A stretch of DNA of 64,000 bases from Marthasterias glacialis (Eukaryota; Echinodermata; Asteroidea; Forcipulatida; Asteriidae), in assembly GCA_911728455.2 (NCBI GenBank), contig OU452239.1, forward strand, positions 8,188,884 through 8,252,883. The letters are read 5' to 3'. The notes under the pieces were generated by a model. That model did no database searches. It was not told where the DNA came from and saw only the letters and a program-made list of their open reading frames with translations. Within the stretch, counting starts at the first letter, position 1. Every line of letters begins with the position of its first letter. The translations under genes and the position numbers were made by a program. This document shows positions 8,984-21,964 of this stretch, in pieces.

Positions 8984-11900
8984 TTAGATTTTCGGATGCA
9001 GGACCATGGCAGCTAACTGCAGGTACAAGAAATTTCTCTCTAGCCCCATTATTTCTGGAGTAATTGGCCATGGCGCTTCCAACTTCTTTTTTCGGCTTTT
9101 TTTTTTAGCTGGCTTCGGTCCAGCACACACATAGCGGCCTTTGCTATTGTTGACGTACACAGAGCATAGCCGTATGAACTAGACATCCTCGGGATGTCCT
9201 CACTCCGCGGTCCCTTGCATCCTCCCTGTTTATCCGGCAGCCCGAAGACCAGCATTTTTGGAAAGCCAATGAACAGGGCTTTCAATCAGTTTCAGATTTG
9301 TAAGTTTCCCGCCAATACTTTGGGAGATAGAGCCGTTGCTAAGTCTTGTTTTCACTCTGTTACAGTTTCGTGTACAAAAGTGCCATTAGACAGGCGTTTG
9401 AAGCGCACTCGGAGCAGCCCCGCTCCCTGCTGATTTCAAGGCGGAAGATGGCCATGGCTGGCCGGGAAAACCAGATTTTCGGATGCAGGACTATGGCAGC
9501 TAACTGCAGGTACAAGAAATTTCTCTCTAGCCCCATTATTTCTGGAGTAATTGGCCATGGCGCTTCCGACTTCTTTTTTCGGCTTTTTTTTAGCTGGCTT
9601 CGGTCCAGCACACACATAGCGGCCTTTGCTATTGTTGACGTACACAGAGCATAGCCGTATGAACTAGACATCCTTGGGGTGTCCTCACTCCGCGGTCCCT
9701 GGCATCCTCCCTGTTTATCCGGCAGCCCCAAGACCGGCATTTTCGGAAAGCCAATGAACAGGGCTTTCCAACCGTGTCAGATTTGTCAGTTTCCCGCCAA
9801 TACTTTGGGAGATAGAGCCGTTGCTAAGTCTTGTTTTCACTTTGTTACAGTTTCGTGTACAAAAGTGCCATTAGACAGGCGTTTGAAGCGCATTCGGAGC
9901 AGCCCCGCTCCCTGGTGATTTCAAGGCGGAAGATGGCCATGGCTGGCCGGGAAAACCAGATTTTCGGATGCAGGACTATGGCAGCTAACTGCAGGTACAA
10001 GAAATTTCTCTCTAGCCCCATTATTTCTGGAGTAATTGGCCATGGCGCTTCTGACTTCTTTTTTGGGCTTTTTTTTAGCTGGCTTCGGTCCAGCACACAC
10101 ATAGCGGCCTTTGCTATTGTTGACGTACACAGAGCATGGCCGTATGAACTAGACATCCTCGGGGTGTCCTCACTCCGCGGTCCCTGGCATCCTCCCTGTT
10201 TATCCGGCAGCCCCAAGACCAGCATTTTCGGAAAGCCCATGAACAGGGCTTTCCAACCGTGTCAGATTTGTCAGTTTCCCGCCAATACTTTGGGAGATAG
10301 AGCCGTTGCTAAGTCTTGTTTTCAGTCTGTTACAGTTTCGTGTACAAAAGTGCCATTAGACAGGCGTTTGAAGCGCATTCGGAGCAGCCCCGCTCCCTGC
10401 TGATTTCAAGGCGGAAGATGGCCATTTCTGGCCGGGAAAACCAGATTTTCGGATGCAGGACTATGGCAGCTAACTGCAGGTACAAGAAATTTCTCTCTAG
10501 CCCCATTATTTCTGGAGTAATTGGCCATGGCGCTTCCGACTTCTTTTTTCGGCTTTTTTTTAGCTGGCTTCGGTCCAGCACACACATAGCGGCCTTTGCT
10601 ATTGTTGACGTACACAGAGCATAGCCGTATGAACTAGACATCCTTGGGGTGTCCTCACTCCGAGGTCCCTGGCATCCTCCCTGTTTATCCGGCAGCCCCA
10701 AGACCGGCATTTTCGGAAAGCCAATGAACATGGCTTTCCAACCGAGTCAGATTTGTCAGTTTCCCGCAAATACTTTGGGAGATAGAGCCGTTGCTAAGTC
10801 TTGTTTTTAGTCTGTTACAGTTTCGTGTACAAAAGTGCCATTAGACAGGCGTTTGAAGCGCATTCGGCGCAGCCCCGCTCCCTGCTGATTTCAAGGCGGA
10901 AGATGGCCATGGCTGGCCGGGAAAATAAGATTTTCGGATGCAGGACCATGGCAGCTAACTGCAGGTACAAGAAATTTCTCTCTAGCCCCATTATTTCTGG
11001 AGTAATTGGCCATGGCGCTTCCAACTTCTTTTTTCGGCTTTTTTTTAGCTGGCTTCGGTCCAGCACACACATAGCGGCCTTTGCTATTGTTGACGTACAC
11101 AGAGCATAGCCGTATCAACTAGACATCCTCGGGATGTCCTCACTCCGCGGTCCCTGGCATCCTCCCTGTTTATCCGGCAGCCCCAAGACCAGCATTTTTG
11201 GAAAGCCAATGAACAGGGCTTTCAATCAGTTTCAGATTTGTAAGTTTCCCGCCAATACTTTGGGAGATAGAGCCGTTGCTAAGTCTTGTTTTCACTCTGT
11301 TACAGTTTCGTGTACAAAAGTGCCATTAGACAGGCGTTTGAAGCGCACTCGGAGCAGCCCCGCTCCCTGCTGATTTCAAGGCGGAAGATGGCCATGGCTG
11401 GCCGGGAAAACCAGATTTTCGGATGCAGGACTATGGCAGCTAACTGCAGGTACAAGAAATTTCTCTCTAGCCCCATTATTTCTGGAGTAATTGGCCATGG
11501 CGCTTCCGACTTTTTATGTGGGCTTTTTTTTAGCTGGCTTCGGTCCAGCACACACATAGCGGCCTTTGCTATTGTTGACGTACACAGAGCATGGCCGTAT
11601 GAACTAGACATTCTTGGGGTGTCCTCACTCCGCGGTCCCTGGCATCCTCCCTGTTTATCCGGCAGCCCCAAGACCGGCATTTTCGGAAAGCCCATGAACA
11701 GGGCTTTCCAACCGTGTCAGATTTGTCAGTTTCCCGCCAATACTTTGGGAGATAGAGCCGTTGCTAAGTCTTGTTTTCAGTCTGTTACAGTTTCGTGTAC
11801 AAAAGTGCCATTAGACAGGCGTTTGAAGCGCATTCGGAGCAGCCCCGCTCCCTGCTGATTTCAAGGCGGAAGATGGCCATGGCTGGCCGGGAAAACCAGA

Positions 11901-13225
11901 TTTTCGGATGCAGGACTATGGCAGCTAACTGCAGGTACAAGAAATTTCTCTCTAGCCCCATTATTTCTGGAGTAATTGGCCATGGCGCTTCCGACTTCTT
12001 TTTTCGGCTTTTTTTTAGCTGGCTTCGGTCCAGCACACACATAGCGGCCTTTGCTATTGTTGACGTACACAGAGCATAGCCGTATGAACTAGACATCCTT
12101 GGGGTGTCCTCACTCCGAGGTCCCTGGCATCCTCCCTGTTTATCCGGCAGCCCCAAGACCGGCATTTTCGGAAAGCCAATGAACAGGGCTTTCCAACCGT
12201 GTCAGATTTGTCAGTTTCCCGCAAATACTTTGGGAGATAGAGCCGTTGCTAAGTCTTGTTTTTAGTCTGTTACAGTTTCGTGTACAAAAGTGCCATTAGA
12301 CAGGCGTTTGAAGCGCATTCGGCGCAGCCCCGCTCCCTGCTGATTTCAAGGCGGAAGATGGCCATGGCTGGCCGGGAAAATAAGATTTTCGGATGCAGGA
12401 CCATGGCAGCTAACTGCAGGTACAAGAAATTTCTCTCTAGCCCCATTATTTCTGGAGTAATTGGCCATGGCGCTTCCAACTTCTTTTTTCGGCTTTTTTT
12501 TAGCTGGCTTCGGTCCAGCACACACATAGCGGCCTTTGCTATTGTTGACGTACACAGAGCATAGCCGTATGAACTAGACATCCTCGGGATGTCCTCACTC
12601 CGCGGTCCCTTGCATCCTCCCTGTTTATCCGGCAGCCCCAAGACCAGCATTTTTGGAAAGCCAATGAACAGGGCTTTCAATCAGTTTCAGATTTGTAAGT
12701 TTCCCGCCAATACTTTGGGAGATAGAGCCGTTGCTAAGTCTTGTTTTCACTCTGTTACAGTTTCGTGTACAAAAGTGCCATTAGACAGGCGTTTGAAGCG
12801 CACTCGGAGCAGCCCCGCTCCCTGCTGATTTCAAGGCGGAAGATGGCCATGGCTGGCCGGGAAAACCAGATTTTCGGATGCAGGACTATGGCAGCTAACT
12901 GCAGGTACAAGAAATTTCTCTCTAGCCCCATTATTTCTGGAGTAATTGGCCATGGCGCTTCCGACTTTTTTTGTGGGCTTTTTTTTAGCTGGCTTCGGTC
13001 CAGCACACACATAGCGGCCTTTGCTATTGTTGACGTACACAGAGCATGGCCGTATGAACTAGACATTCTTGGGGTGTCCTCACTCCGCGGTCCCTGGCAT
13101 CCTCCCTGTTAATGCGGCAGCCCCAAGACCAGCATTTTCGGAAAGCCAATGAACAGGGCTTTCCAACCGTGTCAGATTTGTCAGTTTCCCGCCAATACTG
13201 TGGGAGATAGAGTCGTTGCTAAGTC
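8984..13225 (+). repeat. Domain D: trimers of 1455 bp
   Basis: After transitional monomers up to 10315, the trimer 10316-11770 is repeated at 11771-13225. Shared markers are CACTCCGAGGTCC in the first unit of each, TTGTTTTTAG with GGAAAATAAGA in the second, and a GTGGGC T-tract variant in the third. The second units also share TTCAATCAGTTTCAG. Differences include GGCCATTTCTGG near 10422 and GTATCAACTAG near 11114. The third unit of the second trimer carries GTTAATGCGG near 13109, which ties it to the cassette of domains B and E. Confidence 0.82.
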
Positions 13226-15166
13226 TTGTTTTCACTCTGTTACAGTTTCGTGTACAAAAGTGCCATTAGACAGGCGTTTGAAGCGCATTCGGAGCAGCCC
13301 CGCTCCCTGCTGATTTCAAGGCGGAAGATGGCCCTGGCTGGCCGGGAAAACCATATTTTCGGATGCAGGACTATAGCAGCTAACTGCAGGTACAAGAAAT
13401 TTCTCTCTAGCCCCATTATTTCTGGAGTAATTGGCAATGGCGCTTCCGACTTCTTTTTTCGGCTTTTTTTTTAGCTGGCTTCGGTCCAGCACACACATAG
13501 CGGCCTTTGCTATTGTTGACGTACACAGAGCATGGCCGTATGAACTAGACATCCTCGGGGTGTCCTCACTCCGTGGTCCCTGGCATCCTCCCTGTTTATC
13601 CGGCAGCCCCAAGACCGGCATTTTCGGAGAACCAATGAACAGGGCTTTCCAACCGTGTCAGATTTGTCAGTTTCCCGCCAATACTTTGGGAGATAGAGCC
13701 GTTGCTAAGTCTTGTTTTCACTTTGTTACAGTTTCGTGTACAAAAGTGCCATTAGACAGGCGTTTGAAGCGCATTCGGAGCAGCCCCGCTCCCTGCTGAT
13801 TTCAAGGCGGAAGATGGCCATGGCTGGCCGGGAAAACCAGATTTTCGGATGCAGGACTATGGCAGCTAACTGCAGGTACAAGAAATTTCTCTCTAGCCCC
13901 ATTATTTCTGGAGTAATTGGCCATGGCGCTTCTGACTTCTTTTTTCAGCTTTTTTTTAGCTGGCTTCGGTCCAGCACACACATAGCGGCCTTTTCTATTG
14001 TTGACGTACACAGAGCATGGCCGTATGAACTAGACATCCTCGGGGTGTCCTCACTCCGCGGTCCCTGGCATACTCCCTGTTTATCCGGCAGCCCCAAGAC
14101 CGGCATTTTCGGAAAGCCAATGAACATGGCTTTCCAACCGTGTCAGATTTGTCAGTTTCCCGCAAATACTTTGGGAGATAGAGCCGTTGCTAAGTCTTGT
14201 TTTCAGTCTGTTACAGTTTCGTGTACAAAAGTGCCATTAGACAGGCGTTTGAAGCGCATTCGGCGCAGCCCCGCTCCCTGCTGATTTCAAGGCGGAAGAT
14301 GGCCATGGCTGGCCGGGAAAATTAGATTTTCGGATGCAGGACTATGGCAGCTAACTGCAGGTACAAGAAATTTCTCTCTAGCCCCATTATTTCTGGAGGA
14401 ATTGGCCATGGCGCTTCCAACTTCTTTTTTCGGCTTTTTTTTTAGCTGGCTTCGGTCCAACACACACATAGCGGCCTTTGCTATTGTTGACGTACACAGA
14501 GCATAGCCGTATGAACTAGACATCCTCGGGATGTCCTCACTCCGCGGTCCCTGGCATCCTCCCTGTTTATCCGGCAGCCCCAAGACCAGCATTTTTGGAA
14601 AGCCAATGAACAGGGCTTTCAATCAGTGTCAGATTTGTAAGTTTCCCGCCAATACTTTGGGAGATAGAGCCGTTGCTAAGTCTTGTTTTCACTCTGTTAC
14701 AGTTTCGTGTACAAAAGTGCCATTAGACAGGCGTTTGAAGCGCATTCGGCGCAGCCCCGCTCCCTGCTGATTTCAAGGCGGAAGATGGCCATGGCTGGCC
14801 GGGAAAATTAGATTTTCGGATGCAGGACCATGGCAGCTAACTGCAGGTACAAGAAATTTCTCTCTAGCCCCATTATTTCTGGAGTAATTGGCCATGGCGC
14901 TTCCAACTTCTTTTTTCGGCTTTTTTTTTAGCTGGCTTCGGTCCAGCACACACAGCGGCCTTTGCTATTGTTGACGTACACAGAGCATAGCCGTATGAAC
15001 TAGACATCCTCGGGATGTCCTCACTCCGCGGTCCGTGGCATCCTCCCTGTTTATCCGGCAGCCCCAAGACCAGCATTTTTGGAAAGCCAATGAACAGGGC
15101 TTTCAATCAGTGTCAGATTTGTAAGTTTCCCGCCAATACTTTGGGAGATAGAGCCGTTGCTAAGTC
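13226..15166 (+). repeat. Transitional monomers between the trimer and hexamer domains
   Basis: Four monomers start at 13226, 13712, 14197 and 14683. The first two continue the CATATTTT and CACTTTG cassette types. The last two both have GGAAAATTAGA, CCTCGGGATGTCC, ATTTTTGGAAAG and TTCAATCAGTG, so they look like a single-monomer duplication. The copy at 14683 is 484 bp because CACACACATAG is shortened to CACACACAG near 14949. The copy at 14197 has GGAGGAATTGG and CCAACACACAC. Confidence 0.75.
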
Positions 15167-18100
15167 TTGTTTTCACTCTGTTACAGTTTCGTGTACAAAA
15201 GTGCCATTAGACAGGCGTTTGAAGCGCACTCGGAGCAGCCCCGCTCCCTGGTGATTTCAAGGCGGAAGATGGCCATGGCTGGCCGGGAAAACCAGATTTT
15301 CGGATGCAGGACAATGGCAGCTAACTGCAGGTACAAGAAATTTCTCTCTAGCCCCATTATTTCTGGAGTAATTGGCCATGGCGCTTCCGACTTTTTTTTT
15401 CAGCTTTTTTTTAGCTGGCTTCGGTCCAGCACACACATAGCGGCCTTTGCTATTGTTGACGTACACAGAGCATGGCCGTATGAACTAGACATCCTTGGGG
15501 TGTCCTCACTCCGCGGTCCCTGGCATCCTCCCTGTTAATGCGGCAGCCCCAAGACCAGCATTTTCGGAAAGCCAATGAACAGGGCTTTCCAACCGTGTCA
15601 GATTTGTCAGTTTCCCGCCAATACTGTGGGAGATAGAGCCGTTGCTAAGTCTTGTTTTCACTCTGTTACAGTTTCGTGTACAAAAGTGCCATTAGACAGG
15701 CGTTTGAAGCGCATTCGGAGCAGCCCCGCTCCCTGCTGATTTCAAGGCGGAAGATGGCCCTGGCTGGCCGGGAAAACCATATTTTCGGATGCAGGACTAT
15801 AGCAGCTAACTGCAGGTACAAGAAATTTCTCTCTAGCCCCATTATTTCTGGAGTAATTGGCAATGGCGCTTCCGACTTCCTTTTTCGGCTTTTTTTTTTA
15901 GCTGGCTTCGGTCCAGCACACACATAGCGGCCTTTGCTATTGTTGACGTACACAGAGCATAGCCGTATGAACTAGACATCCTCGGGGTGTCCTCACTCCG
16001 TGGTCCCTGGCATCCTCCCTGTTTATCCGGCAGCCCCAAGACCGGCATTTTCGGAAAGCCAATGAACAGGGCTTTCCAACCGTGTCGGATTTGTCAGTTT
16101 CCCGCCAATACTTTGGGAGATAGAGCCGTTGCTAAGTCTTGTTTTCACTTTGTTACAGTTTCGTGTACAAAAGTGCCATTAGACAGGCGTTTGAAGCGCA
16201 TTCGGAGCAGCCCCGCTCCCTGGTGATTTCAAGGCGGAAGATGGCCATGGCTGGCCGGGAAAACCAGATTTTCGGATGCAGGACTATGGCAGCTAACTGC
16301 AGGTACAAGAAATTTCTCTCTAGCCCCATTATTTCTGGAGTAATTGGCCATGGCGCTTCCAACTTCTTTTTTCGGCTTTTTTTTAGCTGGCTTCGGTCCA
16401 GCACACACATAGCGGCCTTTGCTATTGTTGACGTACACAGAGCATGGCCGTATGAACTAGACATCCTCGGGGTGTCCTCACTCCGCGGTCCCTGGCATCC
16501 TCCCTGTTTATCCGGCAGCCCCAAGACCAGCATTTTCGGAAAGCCAATGAACAGGGCTTTCCAACCGTGTCAGATTTGTCAGTTTCCCGCCAATACTTTG
16601 GGAGATAGAGCCGTTGCTAAGTCTTGTTTTCACTCTGTTACAGTTTCGTGTACAAAAGTGCCATTAGACAGGCGTTTGAAGCGCATTCGGAGCAGCCCCG
16701 CTCCCTGCTGATTTCAAGGCGGAAGATGGCCATGGCTGGCCGGGAAAACCAGATTTTCGGATGCAGGACTATGGCAGCTAACTGCAGGTACAAGAAATTT
16801 CTCTCTAGCCCCATTATTTCTGGAGTAATTGGCAATGGCGCTTCCGACTTCTTTTTTCGGTTTTTTTTTTAGCTGGCTTCGGTCCAGCACACACATAGCG
16901 GCCTTTGCTATTGTTGACGTACACAGAGCATGGCCGTATGAACTAGACATCCTCGGGGTGTCCTCACTCCGTGGTCCCTGGCATCCTCCCTGTTTATCCG
17001 GCAGCCCCAAGACCGGCATTTTCGGAAAGCCAATGAACAGGGCTTTCCAACCGTGTCAGATTTGTCAGTTTCCCGCCAATACTTTGGGAGATAGAGCCGT
17101 TGCTAAGTCTTGTTTTCACTTTGTTACAGTTTCGTGTACAAAAGTGCCATTAGACAGGCGTTTGAAGCGCATTCGGAGCAGCCCCGCTCCCTGCTGATTT
17201 CAAGGCGGAAGATGGCCATGGCTGGCCGGGAAAACCAGATTTTCGGATGCAGGACTATGGCAGCTAACTGCAGGTACAAGAAATTTCTCTCTAGCCCCAT
17301 TATTTCTGGAGTAATTGGCCATGGCGCTTCTGACTTCTTTTTTCGGCTTTTTTTTAGCTGGCTTCGGTCCAGCACACACATAGCGGCCTTTGCTATTGTT
17401 GACGTACACAGAGCATGGCCGTATGAACTAGACATCCTCGGGGTGTCCTCACTCCGCGGTCCCTGGCATCCTCCCTGTTTATCCGGCAGCCCCAAGACGG
17501 GCATTTTCGGAAAGCCAATGAACAGGGCTTTCCAACCGTGTCAGATTTGTCAGTTTCCCGCCAATACTTTGGGAGATAGAGCCGTTGCTAAGTCTTGTTT
17601 TCACTCTGTTACAGTTTCGTGTACAAAAGTGCCATTAGACAGGCGTTTGAAGCGCATTCGGAGCAGCCCCGCTCCCTGCTGATTTCAAGGCGGAAGATGG
17701 CCATGGCTGGCCGGGAAAATTAGATTTTCGGATGCAGGACCATGGCAGCTAACTGCAGGTACAAGAAATTTCTCTCTAGCCCCATTATTTCTGGAGTAAT
17801 TGGCCATGGCGCTTCCAACTTCTTTTTTCGGCTTTTTTTTTAGCTGGCTTCGGTCCAGCACACACATAGCGGCCTTTGCTATTGTTGACGTACACAGAGC
17901 ATAGCCGTATGAACTAGACATCCTCGGGATGTCCTCACTCCGCGGTCCCTGGCATCCTCCCTGTTTATCCGGCAGCCCCAAGACCAGCATTTTTGGAAAG
18001 CCAATGAACAGGGCTTTCAATCAGTGTCAGATTTGTAAGTTTCCCGCCAATACTTTGGGAGATAGAGCCGTTGCTAAGTCTTGTTTTCACTCTGTTACAG

Positions 18101-20993
18101 TTTCGTGTACAAAAGTGCCATTAGACAGGCGTTTGAAGCGCACTCGGAGCAGCCCCGCTCCCTGGTGATTTCAAGGCGGAAGATGGCCATGGCTGGCCGG
18201 GAAAACCAGATTTTCGGATGCAGGACCATGGCAGCTAACTGCAGGTACAAGAAATTTCTCTCTAGCCCCATTATTTCTGGAGTAATTGGCCATGGCGCTT
18301 CCGACTTTTTTTTTCAGCTTTTTTTTAGCTGGCTTCGGTCCAGCACACACATAGCGGCCTTTGCTATTGTTGACGTACACAGAGCATGGCCGTATGAACT
18401 AGACATTCTTGGGGTGTCCTCACTCCGCGGTCCCTGGCATCCTCCCTGTTAATGCGGCAGCCCCAAGACCAGCATTTTCGGAAAGCCAATGAACAGGGCT
18501 TTCCAACCGTGTCAGATTTGTCAGTTTCCCGCCAATACTGTGGGAGATAGAGCCGTTGCTAAGTCTTGTTTTCACTCTGTTACAGTTTCGTGTACAAAAG
18601 TGCCATTAGACAGGCGTTTGAAGCGCATTCGGAGCAGCCCCGCTCCCTGCTGATTTCAAGGCGGAAGATGGCCCTGGCTGGCCGGGAAAACCATATTTTC
18701 GGATGCAGGACTATAGCAGCTAACTGCAGGTACAAGAAATTTCTCTCTAGCCCCATTATTTCTGGAGTAATTGGCAATGGCGCTTCCGACTTCCTTTTTC
18801 GGCTTTTTTTTTTAGCTGGCTTCGGTCCAGCACACACATAGCGGCCTTTGCTATTGTTGACGTACACAGAGCATGGCCGTATGAACTAGACATCCTCGGG
18901 GTGTCCTCACTCCGTGGTCCCTGGCATCCTCCCTGTTTATCCGGCAGCCCCAAGACCGGCATTTTCGGAAAGCCAATGAACAGGGCTTTCCAACCGTGTC
19001 AGATTTGTCAGTTTCCCGCCAATACTTTGGGAGATAGAGCCGTTGCTAAGTCTTGTTTTCACTTTGTTACAGTTTCGTGTACAAAAGTGCCATTAGACAG
19101 GCGTTTGAAGCGCATTCGGAGCAGCCCCGCTCCCTGGTGATTTCAAGGCGGAAGATGGCCATGGCTGGCCGGGAAAACCAGATTTTCGGATGCAGGACTA
19201 TGGCAGCTAACTGCAGGTACAAGAAATTTCTCTCTAGCCCCATTATTTCTGGAGTAATTGGCCATGGCGCTTCTGACTTCTTTTTTCGGCTTTTTTTTAG
19301 CTGGCTTCGGTCCAGCACACACATAGCGGCCTTTGCTATTGTTGACGTACACAGAGCATGGCCGTATGAACTAGACATCCTCGGGGTGTCCTCACTCCGC
19401 GGTCCCTGGCATCCTCCCTGTTTATCCGGCAGCCCCAAGACGGGCATTTTCGGAAAGCCAATGAACAGGGCTTTCCAACCGTGTCAGATTTGTCAGTTTC
19501 CCGCCAATACTTTGGGAGATAGAGCCGTTGCTAAGTCTTGTTTTCACTCTGTTACAGTTTCGTGTACAAAAGTGCCATTAGACAGGCGTTTGAAGCGCAT
19601 TCGGAGCAGCCCCGCTCCCTGCTGATTTCAAGGCGGAAGATGGCCATGGCTGGCCGGGAAAACCAGATTTTCGGATGCAGGACTATGGCAGCTAACTGCA
19701 GGTACAAGAAATTTCTCTCTAGCCCCATTATTTCTGGAGTAATTGGCAATGGCGCTTCCGACTTCTTTTTTCGGCTTTTTTTTTTAGCTGGCTTCGGTCC
19801 AGCACACACATAGCGGCCTTTGCTATTGTTGACGTACACAGAGCATGGCCGTATGAACTAGACATCCTCGGGGTGTCCTCACTCCGTGGTCCCTGGCATC
19901 CTCCCTGTTTATCCGGCAGCCCCAAGACCGGCATTTTCGGAAAGCCAATGAACAGGGCTTTCCAACCGTGTCAGATTTGTCAGTTTCCCGCCAATACTTT
20001 GGGAGATAGAGCCGTTGCTAAGTCTTGTTTTCACTTTGTTACAGTTTCGTGTACAAAAGTGCCATTAGACAGGCGTTTGAAGCGCATTCGGAGCAGCCCC
20101 GCTCCCTGCTGATTTCAAGGCGGAAGATGGCCATGGCTGGCCGGGAAAACCAGATTTTCGGATGCAGGACTATGGCAGCTAACTGCAGGTACAAGAAATT
20201 TCTCTCTAGCCCCATTATTTCTGGAGTAATTGGCCATGGCGCTTCTGACTTCTTTTTTCGGCTTTTTTTTAGCTGGCTTCGGTCCAGCACACACATAGCG
20301 GCCTTTGCTATTGTTGACGTACACAGAGCATGGCCGTATGAACTAGACATCCTCGGGGTGTCCTCACTCCGCGGTCCCTGGCATCCTCCCTGTTTATCCG
20401 GCAGCCCCAAGACGGGCATTTTCGGAAAGCCAATGAACAGGGCTTTCCAACCGTGTCAGATTTGTCAGTTTCCCGCCAATACTTTGGGAGATAGAGCCGT
20501 TGCTAAGTCTTGTTTTCACTCTGTTACAGTTTCGTGTACAAAAGTGCCATTAGACAGGCGTTTGAAGCGCATTCGGAGCAGCCCCGCTCCCTGCTGATTT
20601 CAAGGCGGAAGATGACCATGGCTGGCCGGGAAAACCAGATTTTCGGATGCAGGACTATGGCAGCTAACTGCAGGTACAAGAAATTTCTCTCTAGCCCCAT
20701 TATTTCTGGAGTAATTGGCCATGGCGCTTCCGACTTTTTTTTCAGCTTTTTTTTAGCTGGCTTCGGTCCAGCACACACATAGCGGCCTTTGCTATTGTTG
20801 ACGTACACAGAGCATGGCCGTATGAACTAGACATTCTTGGGGTGTCCTCACTCCGCGGTCCCTGGCATCCTCCCTGTTAATGCGGCAGCCCCAAGACCAG
20901 CATTTTCGGAAAGCCAATGAACAGGGCTTTCCAACCGTGTCAGATTTGTCAGTTTCCCGCCAATACTGTGGGAGATAGAGCCGTTGCTAAGTC
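15167..20993 (+). repeat. Domain E: hexamer HOR of 2914 bp, two copies
   Basis: Monomers at 15167, 15652, 16139, 16624 and 17110 correspond in order to 18081, 18566, 19053, 19538 and 20025, all offset 2914-2915 bp. Each copy opens with the GTTAATGCGG type (15534, 18449), then the CATATTTT type with CTTCCTTTTTCGG, then the CACTTTG type. The sixth positions differ: 17595 has GGAAAATTAGA, while 20510 is again the GTTAATGCGG type (20876) and so begins the next cassette. A 972 bp dimer echo is superimposed at 19053 and 20025. The copy at 20510 has GATGACCATGG and is 484 bp. Confidence 0.85.
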
Positions 20994-21964
20994 TTGTTTT
21001 CACTCTGTTACAGTTTCGTGTACAAAAGTGCCATTAGACAGGCGTTTGAAGCGCATTCGGAGCAGCCCCGCTCCCTGGTGATTTCAAGGCGGAAGATGGC
21101 CATGGCTGGCCGGGAAAACCATATTTTCGGATGCAGGACTATAGCAGCTAACTGCAGGTACAAGAAATTTCTCTCTAGCCCCATTATTTCTGGAGTAATT
21201 GGCAATGGCGCTTCCGACTTCTTTTTTCGGCTTTTTTTTTAGCTGGCTTCGGTCCAGCACACACATAGCGGCCTTTGCTATTGTTGACGTACACAGAGCA
21301 TGGCCGTATGAACTAGACATCCTCGGGGTGTCCTCACTCCGTGGTCCCTGGCATCCTCCCTGTTTATCCGGCAGCCCCAAGACCGGCATTTTCGGAAAGC
21401 CAATGAACAGGACTTTCCAACCGTGTCAGATTTGTCAGTTTCCCGCCAATACTTTGGGAGATAGAGCCGTTGCTAAGTCTTGTTTTCACTTTGTTACAGT
21501 TTCGTGTACAAAAGTGCCATTAGACAGGCGTTTGAAGCGCATTCGGAGCAGCCCCGCTCCCTGGTGATTTCAAGGCGGAAGATGGCCATGGCTGGCCGGG
21601 AAAACCAGATTTTCGGATGCAGGACTATGGCAGCTAACTGCAGGTACAAGAAATTTCTCTCTAGCCCCATTATTTCTGGAGTAATTGGCCATGGCGCTTC
21701 CGACTTCTTTTTTCGGCTTTTTTTTAGCTGCCTTCGGTCCAGCACACACATAGCGGCCTTTGCTATTGTTGACGTACACAGAGCATAGCCGTATGAACTA
21801 GACATCCTTGGGGTGTCCTCACTCCGCGGTCCCTGGTATCCTCCCTGTTTATCCGGCAGCCCCAAGACCGGCATTTTCGGAAAGCCAATGAACAGGGCTT
21901 TCCAACCGTGTCAAATTTGTCAGTTTCCCGCCAATACTTTGGGAGATAGAGCCGTTGCTAAGTC
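20994..21964 (+). repeat. End of the sixth three-monomer cassette
   Basis: The monomers at 20994 and 21480 complete the cassette that starts at 20510. The first is the CATATTTT/GGCAATGG type and the second the CACTTTG type. The copy at 21480 has GCTGCCTTCGGTCC near 21727, which breaks one base pair of the conserved hairpin, and CCCTGGTATCC, a variant that recurs later at 29.1 and 30.6 kb. Confidence 0.7.
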
